Source: Mycolicibacterium moriokaense | GTDB taxonomy: Bacteria; Actinomycetota; Actinomycetes; Mycobacteriales; Mycobacteriaceae | NCBI RefSeq assembly: GCF_003347205.1 | Contig: NZ_QQBJ01000015.1 | Span: 62,001 to 126,000, forward strand | Direction: 5' to 3' | Length of the DNA: 64,000 nucleotides | In this document: positions 35,122-45,012 of the stretch, piece by piece | Numbering within the stretch: the stretch's first letter is position 1 | Layout of the letters: each line of letters opens with the position of its first letter | Made by a program: the position numbers and the translations under genes | Notes under the pieces: model-generated | What the model was told of the DNA's origin: nothing | Database searches by the model: none | Seen by the model: only the letters and a program-made list of their open reading frames with translations

Positions 35122-35253
35122 ACCCCGATGGTGACACCGACGCCTGTCGCAGAGGTTGCCTCCGGGGATACGACACGCAAAGTTCTCGTGCCGATACCCG
35201 GGTCCGCGGTGGGCGGCCGACGAGTATTCTGCGCACCAAGGAAGGCGGTTTAC

Positions 35254-35961
35254 ATGCGAATTCCCCGTGCTGCGGTGGCCATGACGGCGGCGCTTCTGAT
35301 CAGCGCCGTCGGATGCACCAACCAGATCACCGGCACCGCGACGCAGGATACGGCCCAGCCGCCGCTGGGCCTGACCGAAGACGGATACGGCATCATCGCG
35401 GGCTATCCCGACGCCCCCGTGCAGATCGAGCTGTACACCGAACCGCAGTGCAACCATTGCGAGGAACTGCAGTCCGCCTACGGCCGCGACTTCGAGCATT
35501 ACATCAACCTCGGCCAGCTAGCGGTCACGTACCGGCCGCTGACGTTCCTGGACACGCCGAGCACGGGCCACCATTCCGAACGGGTCGCCAATGCGCTGTT
35601 CCTCAGCGTCGGAACGCCGGAGGCGACGAGCGCGGCCAACATGGCGTCCGGTCTGGAGTTCCAACGATTCGTCGAAGACCTGTGGGCCCACCAGCAGCCC
35701 GGCGGCCCGGGGCCCAGCGACGAGCAGATGGCCAGGCTGGCAGGCGAATCCGGCCTGCCCGAGGGCGTTGCGGGCCGCATCCGCAACGGCGACACCGCCG
35801 ACAACGTCGACATCGAGCAGATGTCCGCCTACAACTACGGGGCGCTCGTCGGCGTCGATCCGATAACCACCGGCACGCCAACGGTTTACGACCTCGACAC
35901 TCACCAAAAGATCGACATTCAGGACGGCGACTGGCTGACCAACTTGATGTCATCCGCCTGA
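35254..35961 (+). CDS. DsbA-like thioredoxin-fold lipoprotein
   Basis: 235 aa. Lipobox 'ISAVGC' (Cys about residue 21), then a thioredoxin fold with active site '[11 protein letters not shown]' (CxxC), and the cis-Pro loop '[11 protein letters not shown]'. Likely oxidises or isomerises disulphides in exported proteins. TATTCT (35225-35230) is a plausible -10. Its 3' end overlaps the convergent gene by 43 bp. Confidence 0.85.
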   Translation: MRIPRAAVAMTAALLISAVGCTNQITGTATQDTAQPPLGLTEDGYGIIAGYPDAPVQIELYTEPQCNHCEELQSAYGRDFEHYINLGQLAVTYRPLTFLDTPSTGHHSERVANALFLSVGTPEATSAANMASGLEFQRFVEDLWAHQQPGGPGPSDEQMARLAGESGLPEGVAGRIRNGDTADNVDIEQMSAYNYGALVGVDPITTGTPTVYDLDTHQKIDIQDGDWLTNLMSSA

Positions 35962-36461
35962 CGGGACCGCCTGCGTTCCAAGAACGTCAACCCCATCAGG
36001 GCGGCACCGGCGACCAGCCAGCCGACCACGGCGATCGACCCGGCCGGGATGATGGCCAGCGCCGCGTTGCGGTCCTGCACCCGGACCAGGTCGGGATTGT
36101 TCTTGTCGTACTCGACGTAAATCCGCATGCCCGTGTCCAATTCGGACGGGTACAACACGCCGAGCTCCGGCCGGTAGGTGACGCGGTCCGGGGTGACGAA
36201 CTCGATCGTCGAGCGTCGCGGTCCGGCACTGAGCACTTCGGCGGCGGCCACTCCCATGTTGCGTTCGATCTGGCGGTCGTTGCGCCACGCGCCGAGCACC
36301 AGCAGCAGCGACTGCAGCGTCACCAGGCACGCCACGATGACGACGGCGATCCGCCACCGGCGAAAGAACCGTCCCCTGCGCGTCTCCCCGGGCTCACCGT
36401 ACAGATGGGGATTGACATGCCGTAAAGCGGTGCGCGCCAACTGCTTCGCCCGGTCGATCAC
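35919..36461 (-). CDS. DUF3592-type membrane protein (Rv0556-like)
   Basis: 180 aa from GTG 36461, overlapping the menD stop. Two membrane helices (about 36-58 and 140-160) enclose an extracytoplasmic domain with '[42 protein letters not shown]', the DUF3592 beta domain. Conserved downstream of menD in mycobacteria; function unknown. Confidence 0.8.
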   Translation of the reverse strand: MIDRAKQLARTALRHVNPHLYGEPGETRRGRFFRRWRIAVVIVACLVTLQSLLLVLGAWRNDRQIERNMGVAAAEVLSAGPRRSTIEFVTPDRVTYRPELGVLYPSELDTGMRIYVEYDKNNPDLVRVQDRNAALAIIPAGSIAVVGWLVAGAALMGLTFLERRRSRQADDIKLVSQSPS

Positions 36462-38125
36462 AGCGCGGCCTTGATCGATGCGTGCAGCGCCCGCAGCGAC
36501 GACCGGTCGGCCTTCACCTCCAGCACCCGCATCCCGTCGAACGGCTCGGCCAACGCGGCCGCCACGTCGCCGACCTCGATCTGCTTGCTCTCGACGTGGT
36601 AGGCCCGGCACAGCGCGCCGACGTCGACGTCGTGCGGGGTGCCGAACACGCGCGACGAGACGTCGGAAAACCGAGGATCGCCCTGCTCGAGCAACTCGAA
36701 GATGCCGCCGCCGTTGTCATTCGACACCACGATGGTCAGGTGCCGCGGCGTCGGCTCGGTCGGCCCGATCAGCAATCCGGAACTGTCGTGCACGAAGGTC
36801 AGGTCGCCGATCAGCGCCACCGTGCGGGGCACCCCGTCGCCGGTCCGATGGCCCCCGGCGCGTTCGTGGGCGAGCGCCGCGCCGATGGCCGTCGACACCG
36901 TTCCGTCGATACCGGCGACGCCGCGGTTGGACCGCACCTTGATGCCGTGCGGGTTCAGCCCGACCAGCGCCGCGTCGCGGACCGGGTTCGACGCGCCCAG
37001 CACCAGTTGGTCCCCCTCGCGCAGCGCGTCGGCCACCGCGGCGGCGACGTGCAACCCCGTCGTCAGCGGATGCGCCTCGAGCTGGCCGCGCACGGCCGCG
37101 TTGGCGTGCGCGTTGACCTCCGCGCAGCGGCGCAGCCAGGCCGGATTCGGCTCGCCGCTGGTCACCGCGCGGGTGCCGGTGGCCTGCGAATTTCCCGACA
37201 CGTCGGGCCAGCGCGGGCCCGTCGTCAACGCGAACACCGGCACCGACGGGTCGGCCAGCAGCGTCGAGACCGGGCGGTGCAGCGTGGGACGGCCCAACAT
37301 GATCACTTGCTGCGGGCGCAGCAGCGGCAGCGCCATCGGATGCAGCGGGTTGACGGCGGGCGGGGCGGTGGGCTCCGCGACAGTCGGCAGCGCCGCGAGA
37401 TTCGGCTGCGTGCCCGCACCGTGCCCGGCGATGACCACGGTGTCCGGCGTCAGGTCGATGTCGAGGGGTTGGTCGAACGTGACCGGCGGCGTGTAGGTCC
37501 ACGGCCTGCCGTTCGGGCGGCCCTGCGGCGCGTACGACGTCGACGGGCCGACGTCGCGGTCGGGCACCAGCGGTTCGCGCAGCGGGATGTCGAACTGCAC
37601 CGGACCGGCGTTGGCGGTGCGAGAACCGGTGGCGGCCACCAATACTCGGCACGTCGCCGATCGCCACTGCGCATTGAACTCGTCCATCCGCTCCGCGGCG
37701 TCCTCCGCGAGACCGAGGCTGATGTTGGCGCGCACCTGCGTGCCGAAGTAGCCCAACTGCTCCATCGTCTGGTTCGCGCCGGTGCCCAGCAGCTCGTACG
37801 GGCGGTTGGCGGACAGCACGATCAGCGGCACGCGGGCGTAGTTCGCCTCCACCACCGCCGGCCCGAGGTTGGCGACCGCGGTGCCCGACGTCATCGCCAC
37901 ACACACCGGCGCCGCCTCGGCGAGAGCCAAACCGATCGCCAGGTATCCGGCGGTGCGCTCGTCGATGCGCACGTGCAGCCGGACCCGGCCCGCCCGGTCG
38001 GCGTCGTGCAGCGCGAACGCCAGCGGCGCGTTGCGCGATCCCGGGCACAGCACGATGTCGCGGACGCCGCCGCGAATCAGTTCGTCGACGACGACCCGCG
38101 CCTGTGCCGTTGACGGATTCACCAC
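36458..38125 (-). CDS. menD: MenD, SEPHCHC synthase
   Basis: 555 aa. Thiamine-diphosphate enzyme joining isochorismate and 2-oxoglutarate. N-terminal '[25 protein letters not shown]' and '[15 protein letters not shown]' (activating Glu), '[18 protein letters not shown]', '[19 protein letters not shown]', and C-terminal ThDP motif '[15 protein letters not shown]...[14 protein letters not shown]'. Full length. Follows the BpoC-like gene by six bases. Confidence 0.95.
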   Translation of the reverse strand: MVNPSTAQARVVVDELIRGGVRDIVLCPGSRNAPLAFALHDADRAGRVRLHVRIDERTAGYLAIGLALAEAAPVCVAMTSGTAVANLGPAVVEANYARVPLIVLSANRPYELLGTGANQTMEQLGYFGTQVRANISLGLAEDAAERMDEFNAQWRSATCRVLVAATGSRTANAGPVQFDIPLREPLVPDRDVGPSTSYAPQGRPNGRPWTYTPPVTFDQPLDIDLTPDTVVIAGHGAGTQPNLAALPTVAEPTAPPAVNPLHPMALPLLRPQQVIMLGRPTLHRPVSTLLADPSVPVFALTTGPRWPDVSGNSQATGTRAVTSGEPNPAWLRRCAEVNAHANAAVRGQLEAHPLTTGLHVAAAVADALREGDQLVLGASNPVRDAALVGLNPHGIKVRSNRGVAGIDGTVSTAIGAALAHERAGGHRTGDGVPRTVALIGDLTFVHDSSGLLIGPTEPTPRHLTIVVSNDNGGGIFELLEQGDPRFSDVSSRVFGTPHDVDVGALCRAYHVESKQIEVGDVAAALAEPFDGMRVLEVKADRSSLRALHASIKAAL

Positions 38126-38131
38126 TACAGC

Positions 38132-38908
38132 CTATTCGGCGAAGAATTTCAGCGCGGCCGCGTTCACCAGCTGCGGTTTCTCGATGAAGCCCAGGTGGCC
38201 TGCGTCGGGAATCTCCAGGTAGCGGCCGTTGGGCAGCGCGTCGGCGACCTCACGGCCCAGGTGCGGCGGCAGCACGACGTCGTCGCCGAACCCGATGACC
38301 AGCGTGGGCGCCGTAATACTTCGGTAAGCCGGCAGCCGGTTCTCGTGCGGGCTGACCTCGAGCTGGGCCCGCAGGCCCGGTGTCGGCTTGTTGGGCCACA
38401 TGGTGAACATGTCGATCCAGTCGCCCACCGCGAGGTCGTCGTTGAGCGTCTTCGGCGAGAAGCTCTCCAACAGCCGCAGCTTCGCGTCATAGGAGGCGGG
38501 CAGTGCCACGCCCGAGTCGGCGAGTTCGCGTTCGGCGGTGCGGAAGAAGTCGCGGGCCCGGTCATGGCGACCGCGGGTGGCCATCAGCACCGCCGAGCGC
38601 ACCAGTTCGGGCCTGGCCACCATCAGTTCCTGGGCGATGAACGAACCCATGGACACGCCGACGACGCGTACCGGCGCGGCATCCAGCTTCTCGATCAGCG
38701 CGGCGGTGTCGGCGACCATCTGCGCGACCCCGAACCCGCTGGCCTGCTCGGTCGCGCCCATCCCCCGGTTGTCGAAGGTGATCGCGCGGTAGCCGGCCCG
38801 CACGAAGTCGGGGACCTGGTAGAGGTGCCAGGTGCGGCCTGCGCCGCCCCGGCCGGCGATGAACAGCACCGCTTCGCCGGATCCGCGTTCGTCAAAGGCC
38901 AGATTCAC
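38132..38908 (-). CDS. BpoC-like alpha/beta hydrolase
   Basis: 258 aa. Nucleophile 'VVGVSMGSFIAQELMVARPE', Asp near 'VIGFGDDVVLPPHLG', His in 'DAGHLGFIEKPQ'. Orthologue by position of Rv0554 (BpoC), annotated as a non-haem peroxidase-like hydrolase. Its place directly before menD raises the possibility that it is the missing MenH (SHCHC synthase) of the pathway. That is inference. Confidence 0.82.
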   Translation of the reverse strand: MNLAFDERGSGEAVLFIAGRGGAGRTWHLYQVPDFVRAGYRAITFDNRGMGATEQASGFGVAQMVADTAALIEKLDAAPVRVVGVSMGSFIAQELMVARPELVRSAVLMATRGRHDRARDFFRTAERELADSGVALPASYDAKLRLLESFSPKTLNDDLAVGDWIDMFTMWPNKPTPGLRAQLEVSPHENRLPAYRSITAPTLVIGFGDDVVLPPHLGREVADALPNGRYLEIPDAGHLGFIEKPQLVNAAALKFFAE

Positions 38909-38918
38909 CCAGCAGAGG

Positions 38919-39350
38919 CTACGCGGCCGCCTTCTTGGCCACGGCTTCGTAGTCCTGCTTCTGAGCCGCGGTGACGGTCGGCGCGAAGACCACCACCAGA
39001 TCCTCCACCTGGTAGACGTTCGAGATGGAGCCCGCGTAGCGCTGCGCGAGGCCCGTCGCGGGGAACTTCATGGTGGTCACCGTGTCGGTGCTGACGGCCT
39101 GGGCACAGTGCAGCTTCGGGCATCGCTCATCGGTCACGTCCTGCCGGTTCGCCGCGGGCAGCCCCGCCTTGACGAACGAGTCGACGAGTTGGGCGGCGCT
39201 GACGCCGTTCAGCGGCGCGGGCCCGTTGTCCGATCCCCCGCCGGTCGCCGCGGTCGGGTCGTTCGCGCACGCGGCCAGGGTGGCCACCGCAAGCGCACAG
39301 GTGACGCCGATCCGGGCCGACGTGCGGCTCCAACAGTTCATCCGACTCAT
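38919..39350 (-). CDS. Lipoprotein, paralogue of the 12937-13374 protein
   Basis: 143 aa from ATG 39350, with ATG 39341 as alternative. Lipobox 'ATLAAC', then 'AAQLVDSFVKAGLPAANRQDVT', 'CPKLHCAQAVSTDTVTTMKFPATGLAQRYAG' and 'QVEDLVVVFAPTVTAAQKQDY'. The spacing of the Cys pair and the closing strand match the other lipoprotein in the window. Function unknown. Confidence 0.65.
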   Translation of the reverse strand: MSRMNCWSRTSARIGVTCALAVATLAACANDPTAATGGGSDNGPAPLNGVSAAQLVDSFVKAGLPAANRQDVTDERCPKLHCAQAVSTDTVTTMKFPATGLAQRYAGSISNVYQVEDLVVVFAPTVTAAQKQDYEAVAKKAAA

Positions 39351-39404
39351 ACGACCAATTCCCCCGGCGCCACTCGACTGCTTCATCGTCTTTCATAATG
39401 CACG

Positions 39405-39435
39405 TTGTGCGTTTCGCACCAACTCAGAGTACCCT
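39405..39435 (+). promoter_or_regulatory. Promoter with embedded palindrome
   Basis: TTGTGC (39405-39410) and TACCCT (39430-39435), spaced 19 bp, precede the monooxygenase operon. A perfect GTGCG-TTT-CGCAC palindrome (39407-39419) overlaps the -35 and spacer, a typical repressor site. The MarR protein encoded at the end of this operon is the natural candidate (inference). Confidence 0.5.
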
Positions 39436-39506
39436 GATCCCCGACAGCCGGCAGGTGCCGACGTCTCGAGCCATCTTCCGCCCGTCCGATCCGAGAGGGA
39501 ACCTCA

Positions 39507-40685
39507 GTGAAAATCGCCATCAGCGGAGCGGGTGTCGCCGGGCCCGCATTCGCGTACTGGATGCTCCGGGCCGGCCACGAGGTGACGTTGATCGAGAAGG
39601 CTCCGAGCTTTCGCACCGGCGGCTACGTCATCGACTTCTGGGGACTGGGTTACGACGTCGCCGAGAAGATGGGCGTCGAGGCCGATATCCGAAAGGTCGG
39701 TTACCAGGTCCAAGAACTCCGCGCGGTCGGCGACGACGGACAGGTCCAGGCCCGCCTCAAGGTGGACGGCATCCGACGGGCCACCAAAGGTCGCTACACC
39801 AGCGTGGCACGCGGTGACCTCGCCGAGACGATCTACCGAACCGTGGAAAACGACGTCGAGACAATCTTTTCCAACTCCATCACGTCACTGGACAATCAGC
39901 CCGACCGTGTCTGGATCACGTTGAAAGACGCCCAGCCAAGGGATTTCGACATGGTGATCGGCGCCGACGGCCAGCACTCGACGGTGAGAAGCCTCGCGTT
40001 CGGACCCGAGGCCTGGTATGCGCACTACCTCGGCTGCCAGGTCGCCGCATGTGTCCTGGACGGCTACCGCCCGCGCGACGACGACGTCTACGTCACCCAC
40101 AACCTGCCGGGGGGCCAGATCGGCAGGTTCACTCTGGACGGAGACCGCACGCTCGTGCTGTTCATCTTCCGGTCGTCGGCGCCACACATACCGGAAACCG
40201 TCGAATCCGCTAAGGCGCTGCTGCGCAGGCAGTTTGCCGATGCGAAGTGGGAAACTCCGCAGATCCTCGCGGCGCTCGACGGCGTCGACGACATCTACCT
40301 GGACGTGGTGAGCCAGATCAAGATGCCGAAGTGGTCGTTCGGCCGGGTGGCGCTGATCGGCGACGCCGCGGCGTGCGTCTCGTTGCTCGCGGGCGAGGGC
40401 ACCGGTCTGGCGCTGGTGGAATCCTATGTGCTGGCGGGCGAACTCGCCCGCGCCGAAGGCGATCTCAATCGCGCGTTCGCCGCCTACGAGTCCCTGCTGC
40501 GGGCCTTCATCGAGGAGAAGCAGGAGGGCGCAACGAAGTTCATCAATTTCTTCGCCGCGCGCACCTCGCTGGGCATCTGGCTGCGCAACACCTTGATGAG
40601 GGCGATGAAGCTGCCTCTCGTCGGCGACCTGGTATTGAGCCGTTCGCTGCGGGATGACATCGAACTGCCCGACTACGCTCTGTGA
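39507..40685 (+). CDS. FAD-dependent monooxygenase (PHBH-like)
   Basis: 392 aa. 'MKIAISGAGVAGPAFAYWML' binds ADP-ribose of FAD, 'FDMVIGADGQHSTVRS' is the DG motif, and 'GRVALIGDAAACVSLLAGEGTGLAL' the GD motif. Group A flavin hydroxylase, similar to tetracycline- and aromatic-modifying enzymes. First gene of a three-gene coupled operon with a ClC channel and a MarR regulator. Substrate unknown. Confidence 0.88.
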   Translation: MKIAISGAGVAGPAFAYWMLRAGHEVTLIEKAPSFRTGGYVIDFWGLGYDVAEKMGVEADIRKVGYQVQELRAVGDDGQVQARLKVDGIRRATKGRYTSVARGDLAETIYRTVENDVETIFSNSITSLDNQPDRVWITLKDAQPRDFDMVIGADGQHSTVRSLAFGPEAWYAHYLGCQVAACVLDGYRPRDDDVYVTHNLPGGQIGRFTLDGDRTLVLFIFRSSAPHIPETVESAKALLRRQFADAKWETPQILAALDGVDDIYLDVVSQIKMPKWSFGRVALIGDAAACVSLLAGEGTGLALVESYVLAGELARAEGDLNRAFAAYESLLRAFIEEKQEGATKFINFFAARTSLGIWLRNTLMRAMKLPLVGDLVLSRSLRDDIELPDYAL

Positions 40686-42487
40686 GCGGCATTCCCGCCG
40701 CGAACGTCAACGCGTCGCGGCCGATCCCGGTTTCCCGCGCCACCAGATGGACAGGGTGGCTACGGCGACACCCGATCACCCTGGTTCCGCTGGCGATCGC
40801 GGTCGGCGCGCTGACCGGCCTCGGCGCCGTCGGATTTCGTTGGCTGATAAGCACTTTCACCCGCTTCTTCACCGGCTACGAGGACTTCTCGGCGATGGGC
40901 CGGATAGCGAGCGCGCATTTCCCCGGCCTGGGTATCTGGTTTCTGGTCCTGGTGCCGGTTGTCGCGGGCGCGATCTACGGGCCGCTGGTGCACCACTTCG
41001 CCCCGGAGGCACGCGGCCACGGCGTGCCCGAGGTGATGTACGCGGTCGCCCACCGCGGCGGGCGGATCGCACCACAGGTGACGTTCGTGAAGGCCATCGC
41101 GTCGGCGCTGTGCATCGGCGGCGGCGGGTCGGTCGGTCGCGAAGGCCCGATCGTACAGATCGGCTCGGCGGCTGGTTCGACGATCGCGCAACTACTGCGC
41201 CTCGACACCGACCGGGTCCGGCTTCTGGTGGCATGCGGTGCCGCAGGCGGAATCTCGGCGACCTTCAACGCTCCGCTGGCTGGCGCGTTCTTCGCGATCG
41301 AACTGATTCTGCGCACCGTCGCCGCCGAGGCGTTCGGCGCCGTCGTGCTGTCCAGCGTCACCGCCGCGGTCGTCGGCCGCGCGATGATGGGTGACCATCC
41401 GTTCCTGACGCTGCCCGAGTTCAGCGTTCGCAATCCGTCCGAGTACCTGCTCTACATCGCGCTCGGTGTGGCCGTCGGCGTCATCGGCGTCGCCTTCTCC
41501 AAGGTGCTCTACTTCTTCGAGGACGCCTGCGACTGGGCGTGGCGCGGACCCGAATGGGCGCGGCCCGCCGTCGGCGGCCTCGCGCTGGGAGCGCTGCTGA
41601 TCGCGCTGCCGCAGATGTACGGCGTCGGCTACCCGGTGCTGGAGAACGCAGTGGAGGGTAAGTACCTGATCGGCATGCTGCTGCTGCTGATGGTCGGCAA
41701 AATGGTGGCGACCAGCCTGACCATCGGCATCGGGGGTTCGGGCGGCGTCTTCGCCCCGACCCTGTTCATCGGCGCCATGGCGGGCACGGCATTCGGCACC
41801 ATCGTCAATGACCTGATGCCGGGCACCACGGAGTCGGCGGGGGCCTACGGCCTGATCGGCATGGGCGCCGCGCTGGGTGGCGCCACGCGCGCGCCGATCA
41901 CCGCCGTGGTGATCCTGTTCGAGCTCACCGGGGAGTACTCGATCATCCTTCCGCTGATGGCGGCGGTGGCGATGGCGGCCGGTACCGGACGCCTGCTGTC
42001 GAAGACCACCATCTACACCGCAAAGCTGTGGCGGCGAGGGGTGGACCTCGACAAGCCGGCGCTCGCCGTGCCCGCGTTCGCCGCCGGCGACATCGCCATC
42101 CGCGGACCCGATCCGATCCCCATCGACTCGACGCTGGCCGATGCCGCCGCGGTGCTGGCGAAGTCGCCCAGCGCCATGGTTCCGGTGATCGACGGCGACG
42201 GCAGCTACGCCGGCTGTCTGTCGACCCGCGATCTCACCGAGGCGCTCGGCGATTCCGATCCGCCGCCGACGGTGGCCACGCTGGTCGACCAACCCGCGCT
42301 CATCACCGTCGACACGCCCGTCGACGAGATTCTGTCCGCGCTGCCGGGGTACGGCGGCACCGGCCTACCCGTCCTCGACGCCGAGCACAGCAATGTGATT
42401 GGTTGGGTCAGCTACGAAACAGTGCTGAATCGACTGCATCCGGACATCGCAGGCGACGCCGGCCCCGGGGAGGGAAGGAACCCATGA
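40682..42487 (+). CDS. ClC-family chloride channel/transporter with CBS domains
   Basis: 601 aa, GTG start overlapping the previous stop. Ion-path motifs: 'RGHGVPEVMY' (112-116), 'SVGREGPIVQIGS' with gating Glu154, and 'GSGGVFAPTLFIGA'. Two CBS domains at about residues 465-585. A Glu sits at the external gate, but the usual internal proton Glu is not obvious, so channel versus exchanger is open. Co-translated with the monooxygenase and MarR genes. Confidence 0.92.
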   Translation: MSGIPAANVNASRPIPVSRATRWTGWLRRHPITLVPLAIAVGALTGLGAVGFRWLISTFTRFFTGYEDFSAMGRIASAHFPGLGIWFLVLVPVVAGAIYGPLVHHFAPEARGHGVPEVMYAVAHRGGRIAPQVTFVKAIASALCIGGGGSVGREGPIVQIGSAAGSTIAQLLRLDTDRVRLLVACGAAGGISATFNAPLAGAFFAIELILRTVAAEAFGAVVLSSVTAAVVGRAMMGDHPFLTLPEFSVRNPSEYLLYIALGVAVGVIGVAFSKVLYFFEDACDWAWRGPEWARPAVGGLALGALLIALPQMYGVGYPVLENAVEGKYLIGMLLLLMVGKMVATSLTIGIGGSGGVFAPTLFIGAMAGTAFGTIVNDLMPGTTESAGAYGLIGMGAALGGATRAPITAVVILFELTGEYSIILPLMAAVAMAAGTGRLLSKTTIYTAKLWRRGVDLDKPALAVPAFAAGDIAIRGPDPIPIDSTLADAAAVLAKSPSAMVPVIDGDGSYAGCLSTRDLTEALGDSDPPPTVATLVDQPALITVDTPVDEILSALPGYGGTGLPVLDAEHSNVIGWVSYETVLNRLHPDIAGDAGPGEGRNP

Positions 42488-42942
42488 CACCGACCAGGAA
42501 CCCCGGTGTGGCCGCCGACTTCCTCGAGCAGCTGGAGCAGGCCACCCGCGGGTTGCTGGCGCTCAACGTCTCGGTGCTGGAACGGATGGAGAAGCGCATC
42601 GGCCTCGCGCCGCTGCGCGCGCTGCAGTCGTTGGAACGCCTGGGGCCCAGCTTGGTCACCGAACTGGGCACCGACCTCGACCTGCTGCCGTCGACCGCGA
42701 GCCGGCTCAGCGATCGGCTGGCCGATGCGGGTTTCATCACCCGCCGCACGTCTCCGACCAACCGGCGCGCCACCCTGCTCGAACTGACCGACGCCGGGCG
42801 AGCGGTGCTGGACGAACTGGTGGCCCTGCGCATCGAGGCGTTCGGCGAGGTCGTCAAGCACATGAGCGAGTCCGACCGGATGGCGCTGGTGCGCGGCACG
42901 CAGGCGTTCACGGCCGTGCACCGCGAGCTACCCGGCGAGTGA
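42484..42942 (+). CDS. MarR-family regulator
   Basis: 152 aa from ATG 42484 (ATGA overlap with the ClC gene). Winged helix: 'GPSLVTELGTDLDLLPSTASRLSDRLADAGFITRRTSPTNRRATLLELTDAG'. As the last gene of its operon it probably regulates it. Its 3' end overlaps the convergent DJ-1 gene by 15 bp. Confidence 0.85.
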   Translation: MTPTRNPGVAADFLEQLEQATRGLLALNVSVLERMEKRIGLAPLRALQSLERLGPSLVTELGTDLDLLPSTASRLSDRLADAGFITRRTSPTNRRATLLELTDAGRAVLDELVALRIEAFGEVVKHMSESDRMALVRGTQAFTAVHRELPGE

Positions 42943-43686
42943 CTTCGCCGCGCGGCCCCTACGCCGCCGGGAGCGCGCCCGCTCGATCGCGTGGTCCCAT
43001 AGCAGCCCGGTCGCGGCCTTGAGCTGCGCGGGCTTGACCAGATCCTTGCTCATCAGCGCCGTGGCCGTCGCCTTCGTCGTCGCCGACGCCTTGGACATGT
43101 GGCCGGAGTCGAACGGCGGCTGCGGGTCGTATTCCATCGACAGCTGAATGGCCTTCGCCCTGCCTTCGCCGCCGATCCGGCCCGTGAGCCACAGCCCGAG
43201 GTCGATGCCCGCCGAGACGCCTGCGCAGGTGACGATCCTGTTGTCGGCGGCGTCGTCGGCCGCCACGATGCGCTCATCGCCGACGGGCTTGACCCCCAAC
43301 GCCTTCAGCGCCGACAGTGCCGCCCAGTGCGACGTCGCGCGCTTGCCGTCGAGCAGCCCCGCCGCCGCCAGCATCACCGAGCCGGAGCACACCGACGCCG
43401 TCCACGTTGACGTCGTGTGCGCCGTGCGCAGCCACTCGAGCACCTTCTCGTCGCGGGCGTGCTCCATGGTCGAGAACCCGCCGGGCACCAGAATGATGTC
43501 GGGCGAGGGTGTTTCATCGAAGGAGTGCGTCGCGCCGACGACCAGCACGCCCGAGTCCGCGGCGATCGGGCCGGGCTGATGCCAGACGAACCGGACTTCG
43601 GTGTCGGGCAGCCAGCGCAGGCTTTCGTAGGGCCCGATGAAATCCAGGGCGGTGAAGCCGGGGTAGAGCACGATGGCGACCTGCAT
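42928..43686 (-). CDS. DJ-1/PfpI-family protein
   Basis: 252 aa from the ATG at 43686 ('MQVAIVLYPGFTALDFIGPYE'). Nucleophile elbow Cys in 'WTASVCSGSVMLAAAGLLDG', then 'ATSHWAALSALKALG'. Close to isonitrile hydratase-like and GlxA N-terminal domains, with an extra basic C-terminal tail (RARSRRRRGRAAK). Ten bases after the GlxA-type regulator on the same strand. Reaction unknown. Confidence 0.82.
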   Translation of the reverse strand: MQVAIVLYPGFTALDFIGPYESLRWLPDTEVRFVWHQPGPIAADSGVLVVGATHSFDETPSPDIILVPGGFSTMEHARDEKVLEWLRTAHTTSTWTASVCSGSVMLAAAGLLDGKRATSHWAALSALKALGVKPVGDERIVAADDAADNRIVTCAGVSAGIDLGLWLTGRIGGEGRAKAIQLSMEYDPQPPFDSGHMSKASATTKATATALMSKDLVKPAQLKAATGLLWDHAIERARSRRRRGRAAKSLAG

Positions 43687-43696
43687 GATTCCTCCT

Positions 43697-44683
43697 CTAG
43701 GCGAACGTCTTACGGTAGTGGTCGGGTGAAACACCCATTCGTCGAACGAAGTTGCGGCGCAGCGTCTCTGCGCTGCCGAAGCCGCATCGGGCGGCGATCA
43801 CGGTGACGGTGTCGTCGGTCTCCTCGAGCTGCCTGCGGGCGGCCTCGGTGCGGATGCGCTCGACGTAGGTGCCCGGGGCTTCACCCACCTCCTCGGTGAA
43901 CACCCGGGTGAAGTGCCTGGGGCTCATCGCGGCGCGACGGGCCAGCTCGGAAATGCTGTGCACCGCACCGGGTTCGGCCTCGATCGACTCCTGGACCTCA
44001 CGGATCGGTGCCCGCTTGGCGCGGGGCATCCACACCGGTGCGGCGAACTGGCTCTGCCCTCCCGGCCGCCGCAGATACAGGACCAGGTACCTGGCCACCG
44101 TCTGCGCGACGTCGGTGCCGTGGTCCTCCTCGACAAGCGACAGCGCCAGGTCGATGCCCGCAGTGACACCCGCCGCCGTCCACACCGTCGGCGAACTCCG
44201 GACGAAGATCGGGTCGGGATCGACGGTGACGGAGGGAAATTCGCGGGCCAGGTCGTCGGCGAACGCCCAGTGCGTCGTCGCCCGGCAACCGTCGAGCAGG
44301 CCGGCCTGCGCGGCCAGGAATGCACCCGTGCAGACGCTGACCACCCGCCGGGCGCTGCCAGAGACCGCCTTGACCCAGTCGATCAGACCGGGGTTCTCGC
44401 GCGCCGCGTCCAGGCCCCAACCGCCGGGCAGCACAACGGTGTCGATGGGCAGGCTCGGATCGGGTAGCGGTTGCGCCACGAGCACCAGTCCGGTGCCGGT
44501 GGCGACCTGTTCACCTCCGACCGACGCGATCGTGACCTCGTATCCGTCGTCGGCGCGATGGCGCGCCGCGAGGTTGAACGTGGCGCCGGTGAACACGTCG
44601 AAGGGCCCGACCAGGTCCAGCGCCTGCACGCCGGGGTAGCCGAGAATCACCACCGATCGGGTCACGGTCTCAGTGTTGGCCAC
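43697..44683 (-). CDS. GlxA-family AraC-type regulator
   Basis: 328 aa. An N-terminal DJ-1-like sensor domain ('LGYPGVQALDLVGPFDVF', 'VVSVCTGAFLAAQAGLLDG') is joined to a C-terminal AraC DNA-binding domain ('ISELARRAAMSPRHFTRVFTEEVG', 'VIAARCGFGSAETLRRNFVRRMGVSP'). Likely controls the adjacent DJ-1 gene and itself through the dyad at 44720-44756. Confidence 0.9.
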   Translation of the reverse strand: MANTETVTRSVVILGYPGVQALDLVGPFDVFTGATFNLAARHRADDGYEVTIASVGGEQVATGTGLVLVAQPLPDPSLPIDTVVLPGGWGLDAARENPGLIDWVKAVSGSARRVVSVCTGAFLAAQAGLLDGCRATTHWAFADDLAREFPSVTVDPDPIFVRSSPTVWTAAGVTAGIDLALSLVEEDHGTDVAQTVARYLVLYLRRPGGQSQFAAPVWMPRAKRAPIREVQESIEAEPGAVHSISELARRAAMSPRHFTRVFTEEVGEAPGTYVERIRTEAARRQLEETDDTVTVIAARCGFGSAETLRRNFVRRMGVSPDHYRKTFA

Positions 44684-44719
44684 CGAGGCCCATGTCGTCT
44701 ACGCCCTGCACCCCACAAA

Positions 44720-44756
44720 TCAGGACATTGCGCCGATATGTCGGCGAAAGTCCTGA
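44720..44756. promoter_or_regulatory. Two-tier dyad between the GlxA-type gene and the MpaB triad
   Basis: Outer arms TCAGGAC (44720-44726) and GTCCTGA (44750-44756); inner arms CGCCGA (44731-44736) and TCGGCG (44741-44746). It sits in the 83-bp divergent gap. A candidate binding site for the GlxA-type regulator. Confidence 0.5.
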
Positions 44757-44766
44757 CCACGGCGGA

Positions 44767-45012
44767 ATGGCCATTAACATAGGCGCCGTGCTCGACGTGC
44801 TGCGCAAATTCCTGGGCTTCGAGATGACGATCGCCGAGTGGATCGGAACCGCCATCCTCGCGGCGGTCCCCTACCTGGTGATCGGCATGATCTGGTCGGC
44901 CACCCACACCGGCCACCTCGCCGGGCTGAGCGGAATCGACAAGACGGTGTCGCTGCTCGGCTCGGTCGTCAGCTGGCCGGTGCTGCTGTTCTCGGACGTG
45001 TGCATGACATGA
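44767..45012 (+). CDS. Small membrane protein A of the MpaB triad
   Basis: 81 aa from ATG 44767 (GTG 44788 possible). Two hydrophobic helices: 'GTAILAAVPYLVIGMIW' and 'SLLGSVVSWPVLLFSDVCM'. It is a clear paralogue of the protein at 45866-46120 (shared '(A/I)PYL(V/L)IG-x-x-W' and 'WP-x-LL'). Overlaps the next gene by ATGA. Probably a membrane partner of the oxygenase; function unproven. Confidence 0.65.
   Translation: MAINIGAVLDVLRKFLGFEMTIAEWIGTAILAAVPYLVIGMIWSATHTGHLAGLSGIDKTVSLLGSVVSWPVLLFSDVCMT

Noticed and set aside
36482-38113. Plus-strand 543-codon frame opposite menD
   Set aside because: Shadow of menD, with Arg/His/Gln-rich low-information sequence.
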